Assembly (NCBI GenBank): GCA_017398245.1
Contig: JAFQGN010000205.1
Span: forward strand, 1 to 7,513
Direction: 5' to 3'
DNA: 7,513 nucleotides
DNA from: Clostridia bacterium
Lineage (GTDB): Bacteria > Bacillota_A > Clostridia > Christensenellales > Aristaeellaceae
Shown: positions 5,786 through 7,513 of the stretch, piece after piece
Numbering within the stretch: position 1 is the stretch's first letter
How the letters are laid out: every line of letters starts with the position of its first letter
The notes under the pieces: generated by a model
Told to the model about the DNA's origin: nothing
The model's input: the letters and a program-made list of their open reading frames with translations, nothing else
The model's database searches: none
Program-made: the position numbers and the translations under genes

Positions 5786-6514
5786 TCAGACAAAAGCGGG
5801 CTCTTTAACCACACTGCGCAGCAGCTCGGCGCACTTTTCCATCTGTTCCTTCGTGCCTTCGCACAGGAAGTAGGCGCTGCCTTCCGCACCAAGAACGCCA
5901 CCTGCCGCCGCGATGCGGGCCTTGCAGCCGGTCAGCTCGAAGATGGCGTCCAGCTCGGTATAGGCTTTTCCGGGCGCGGGATACAGGCGGGGTCCGGCTC
6001 CGTCGGGCGCATTCACCGCACGGGAAAGTGTACTAATAGGCTCGTCTACACGCTTTTCCACGCCTGCAGGAAGCAAAAGCTGCACTCTACGGCCGATCAC
6101 GGCGGGCGTGCAGGCGCCGATTGTGCCGGTCACGTCGCTGCCGATGAGAACGCCGGCTTCGCCCGTGGGCAGGTACACAGCGTTCGCGCCCTTGAGGATC
6201 ACGTCGCCGGGGCCGAGTTCCGGAGCGATAGCGAAGATATCGCGGCTGGAATCGACGCCGCTTTTGGTCACGACACAATCAAAAACATTGCCGATAGGAA
6301 GCGATTTGCCCGGCGCAGTGGTCGTTCCGCGCCAGAAATCCTGCTTGTCAAACCCGGGGCAGAGTTCCTGCATGATATAGGCGTTGGTCGTACCGGCGAT
6401 GATGACGAGTTTATGGTTTTCGATAGCGTTTTTGACGACGGGGTTTTGAACGATTCCTTTGGCGATGAGCCGTTTTCCTGCGGCCACGGTCAGAACGAAC
6501 ATTTGAGACGGCAT
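5786..6514 (-). CDS. Conserved protein of unknown function, 242 residues
   Basis: I do not recognise a characterised family. The sequence looks like a real, conserved soluble enzyme-type protein: no signal peptide or membrane segment, balanced composition, and several glycine-rich loops. These include AGTTNAY at 40-46, DVILKGANA at 104-112, GEAGVLIG at 118-125, GTIGACTPAVIGRR at 130-143 and AAGGVLGAEGS at 203-213. A PGKAYTELDAI segment lies at 181-191. From memory, similar uncharacterised proteins occur in archaea and anaerobic bacteria; that recollection needs a database check. GGAGG (6525-6521) six bases before ATG 6514 supports this start; a second in-frame ATG at codon 5 is less well spaced. 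It heads a two-gene unit with the GNAT gene 15 bases downstream. Existence as a gene is near certain; function is open. Confidence 0.88.
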   Translation of the reverse strand: MPSQMFVLTVAAGKRLIAKGIVQNPVVKNAIENHKLVIIAGTTNAYIMQELCPGFDKQDFWRGTTTAPGKSLPIGNVFDCVVTKSGVDSSRDIFAIAPELGPGDVILKGANAVYLPTGEAGVLIGSDVTGTIGACTPAVIGRRVQLLLPAGVEKRVDEPISTLSRAVNAPDGAGPRLYPAPGKAYTELDAIFELTGCKARIAAAGGVLGAEGSAYFLCEGTKEQMEKCAELLRSVVKEPAFV

Positions 6515-6811
6515 AAAGGGCCTCCTTATTTGAGTATGAATTATTCCGTTTTGTCAACCGGGCGGCGATATTCGCCCGGATTGCCTCATTTTCTGGAAAA
6601 AAGCGCGATTTTTACGATGCGTTTTTCTGCATTTTTCGTGCAAAATCTGCCATTTTGCGCCATTTAAGAGAACGCGCATCCGGCGTACAGGGGCGAAAAT
6701 TCGCCCGTTTTGTCCCGTTCGCAGGGATGACAGGCACGCAGCAGAGGACGCTCCCTGCAGAAAGAAGGAAGGCCCTTTTCCAGAAATGCAGAAAAGGGCC
6801 TTTGTGAAATC
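6515..6811. other. 297-base non-coding region with GC-rich hairpins
   Basis: No convincing gene is seen. The part nearest the unknown gene has CCGGGCG/CGCCCGG arms (6558-6564 and 6573-6579). A second hairpin, GGGCGA/TCGCCC, is at 6691-6706. Both hairpins are flanked by CCGTTTTGTC (6546-6555 and 6705-6714). The centre (about 6585-6665) is rich in short A and T runs. A terminator for the neighbouring sugar gene occupies 6769-6802. No complete promoter could be assigned. Confidence 0.5.
6769..6802 (-). terminator. Intrinsic terminator of the sugar isomerase/epimerase gene
   Basis: AAGGCCCTTTTC (6769-6780) is fully complementary to GAAAAGGGCCTT (6791-6802) around a ten-base loop. It lies nine bases past the stop codon on the minus strand. 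The tract following it there is only moderately U-rich (CCTTCTTTCT). Confidence 0.7.
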
Positions 6812-7513
6812 TTATCCTTCGATTTTGGCGGAGAACTGGCGGCCGATGGAGGCGAGGAGCTTGAGCAGCTCCGGCGCCAGACCATGCTCGCGGGTAGCGA
6901 TGGCATTGAAGGTCTCAAAGCTGAGGGTGCCCTTGTAGCCGACGTCCTTCAGGCCGGCGCAGACTGCGTCCCAATCGGTAATGCCCTCGTAGGGGAACAG
7001 GTGCTGGTCGCTCACGCCGTCGTTATCGTGCAGGTGCAGCACGGTGATGCGATCGCCAAGGGTGTTGATGACCTTGCGCTGGTCGCGATGCAGGAGGGTG
7101 GCATGGCCGACATCCAGACAGAAGCCGAACAGTTTTTCACCGGCGATCTCGTTCATATGGTCCACAAAGGAGGCGGCGAAGCTGAAATCGGACATGACGG
7201 CCTCGATGATCTTACGCTTGTAGGAGGAGAACATGTTTTCGGTGGCGACCTTTACGCCGGTCTCGCGGATGACGGGGATTAGCTCGGAATACATTTCCTC
7301 GTTGATCTTCCATTCTTCCTCGGCGGAGAGCCTGTCGGAATAGGCATTGAATGCCGGATGGACGACCAGCCACGGGCAGCCGACCTCGCCAAGGAGCATC
7401 ATGACCTTTTTGATGGCATTGAGGACGTAGGCGTTAGTTTTGGGGGCTTCGTGCACATAGGAGGGGAAGGGCGCGTGCGCCTGACCAAAGCCCACGCCGT
7501 GCTTTTTCGCGGC
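6812..7513 (-). CDS. Sugar phosphate isomerase/epimerase (xylose isomerase-like TIM barrel), N-terminus outside window
   Basis: The frame is open from the window edge at 7513 to TAA at 6814-6812, 233 codons. Members of this family have about 260-290 residues, so about 40-50 N-terminal residues should lie beyond the edge. A GTG at 7495 is in frame, but the open frame continues past it and the barrel would lack its first strands, so I do not use it as the start. Visible landmarks, numbered from the edge, are QAHAPFPS at 11-18, VVHPAF at 50-55, ATENMF at 90-95 with Glu92, CLDVGHA at 132-138 with Asp134 and His137, HLHDND at 160-165, and LSFETF at 197-202 with Glu200. Glu, Asp, His and Glu are the expected divalent-metal ligands of the AP-endonuclease-2/xylose-isomerase-like fold. 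Family members isomerise or epimerise keto-sugars or inositol derivatives. The precise substrate is unknown. The gene ends at its own terminator. Confidence 0.9.
   Translation of the reverse strand, partial: AAKKHGVGFGQAHAPFPSYVHEAPKTNAYVLNAIKKVMMLLGEVGCPWLVVHPAFNAYSDRLSAEEEWKINEEMYSELIPVIRETGVKVATENMFSSYKRKIIEAVMSDFSFAASFVDHMNEIAGEKLFGFCLDVGHATLLHRDQRKVINTLGDRITVLHLHDNDGVSDQHLFPYEGITDWDAVCAGLKDVGYKGTLSFETFNAIATREHGLAPELLKLLASIGRQFSAKIEG

Noticed and set aside
6528..6557. Minus-strand promoter with a perfect TTGACA at 6557-6552 ahead of the unknown gene
   Set aside because: The only passable -10 (TCAAAT, 18-base spacer) would place the transcript start inside the ribosome-binding site, and no other -10 is well spaced.
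5465..6667. Plus-strand open frame of 400 codons across the GNAT and unknown genes
   Set aside because: It spans two real minus-strand genes and their junction. Composition fits an antisense shadow.
7493..7495. GTG as start codon of the sugar isomerase/epimerase
   Set aside because: The frame stays open to the window edge and the protein would lack the first strands of the barrel, so the true start is probably outside.

Overview
The window looks like chromosomal DNA from a GC-rich anaerobic Firmicute of the Clostridia type, probably a gut or other fermentative lineage. The evidence is a MutS2-family ATPase, a YpsC/RlmL-like RNA methyltransferase, strong GGAGG ribosome-binding sites, sigma-A-type promoters, intrinsic terminators, and sugar-handling genes including a GH127-type arabinofuranosidase. 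This placement is inference; the window contains no rRNA or other decisive marker. I see no tRNA, CRISPR array, insertion sequence or phage gene.

Layout. Positions 2634 to 1 (minus strand) form a two-gene operon: a THUMP-domain RNA methyltransferase whose stop overlaps the start (ATGA) of a GH127 beta-L-arabinofuranosidase that runs out of the window. Positions 2635-3062 are a 428-base divergent intergenic region. It holds a minus-strand promoter for that operon, a plus-strand promoter, and a heavily structured leader or small RNA with two intrinsic terminators ahead of the next gene. Positions 3063-5036 (plus strand) encode a shortened MutS2-family protein that keeps its ATPase and a KOW-like domain but has no Smr nuclease domain. 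Positions 5037-5224 hold a terminator, a diverged in-frame duplicate of the last 36 codons of that gene, and a second terminator shared with the convergent operon. Positions 6514 to 5225 (minus strand) are a two-gene operon: a conserved protein of unknown function followed by a GNAT acetyltransferase. Positions 6515-6811 are non-coding, with GC-rich hairpins and a terminator. Positions 7513 to 6812 are the C-terminal part of a TIM-barrel sugar isomerase/epimerase.

The GH127 enzyme and the sugar isomerase/epimerase point to use of plant-type sugars, but they lie in separate transcription units about 5 kb apart. The most unusual features all belong to the mutS2 transcription unit: a leader in which one segment can pair with either of two identical partners, a 12-base motif that recurs eight times in and just after the gene, and the duplicated gene tail with its own terminator. 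No complete novel multi-gene system is evident. These three are the best leads.
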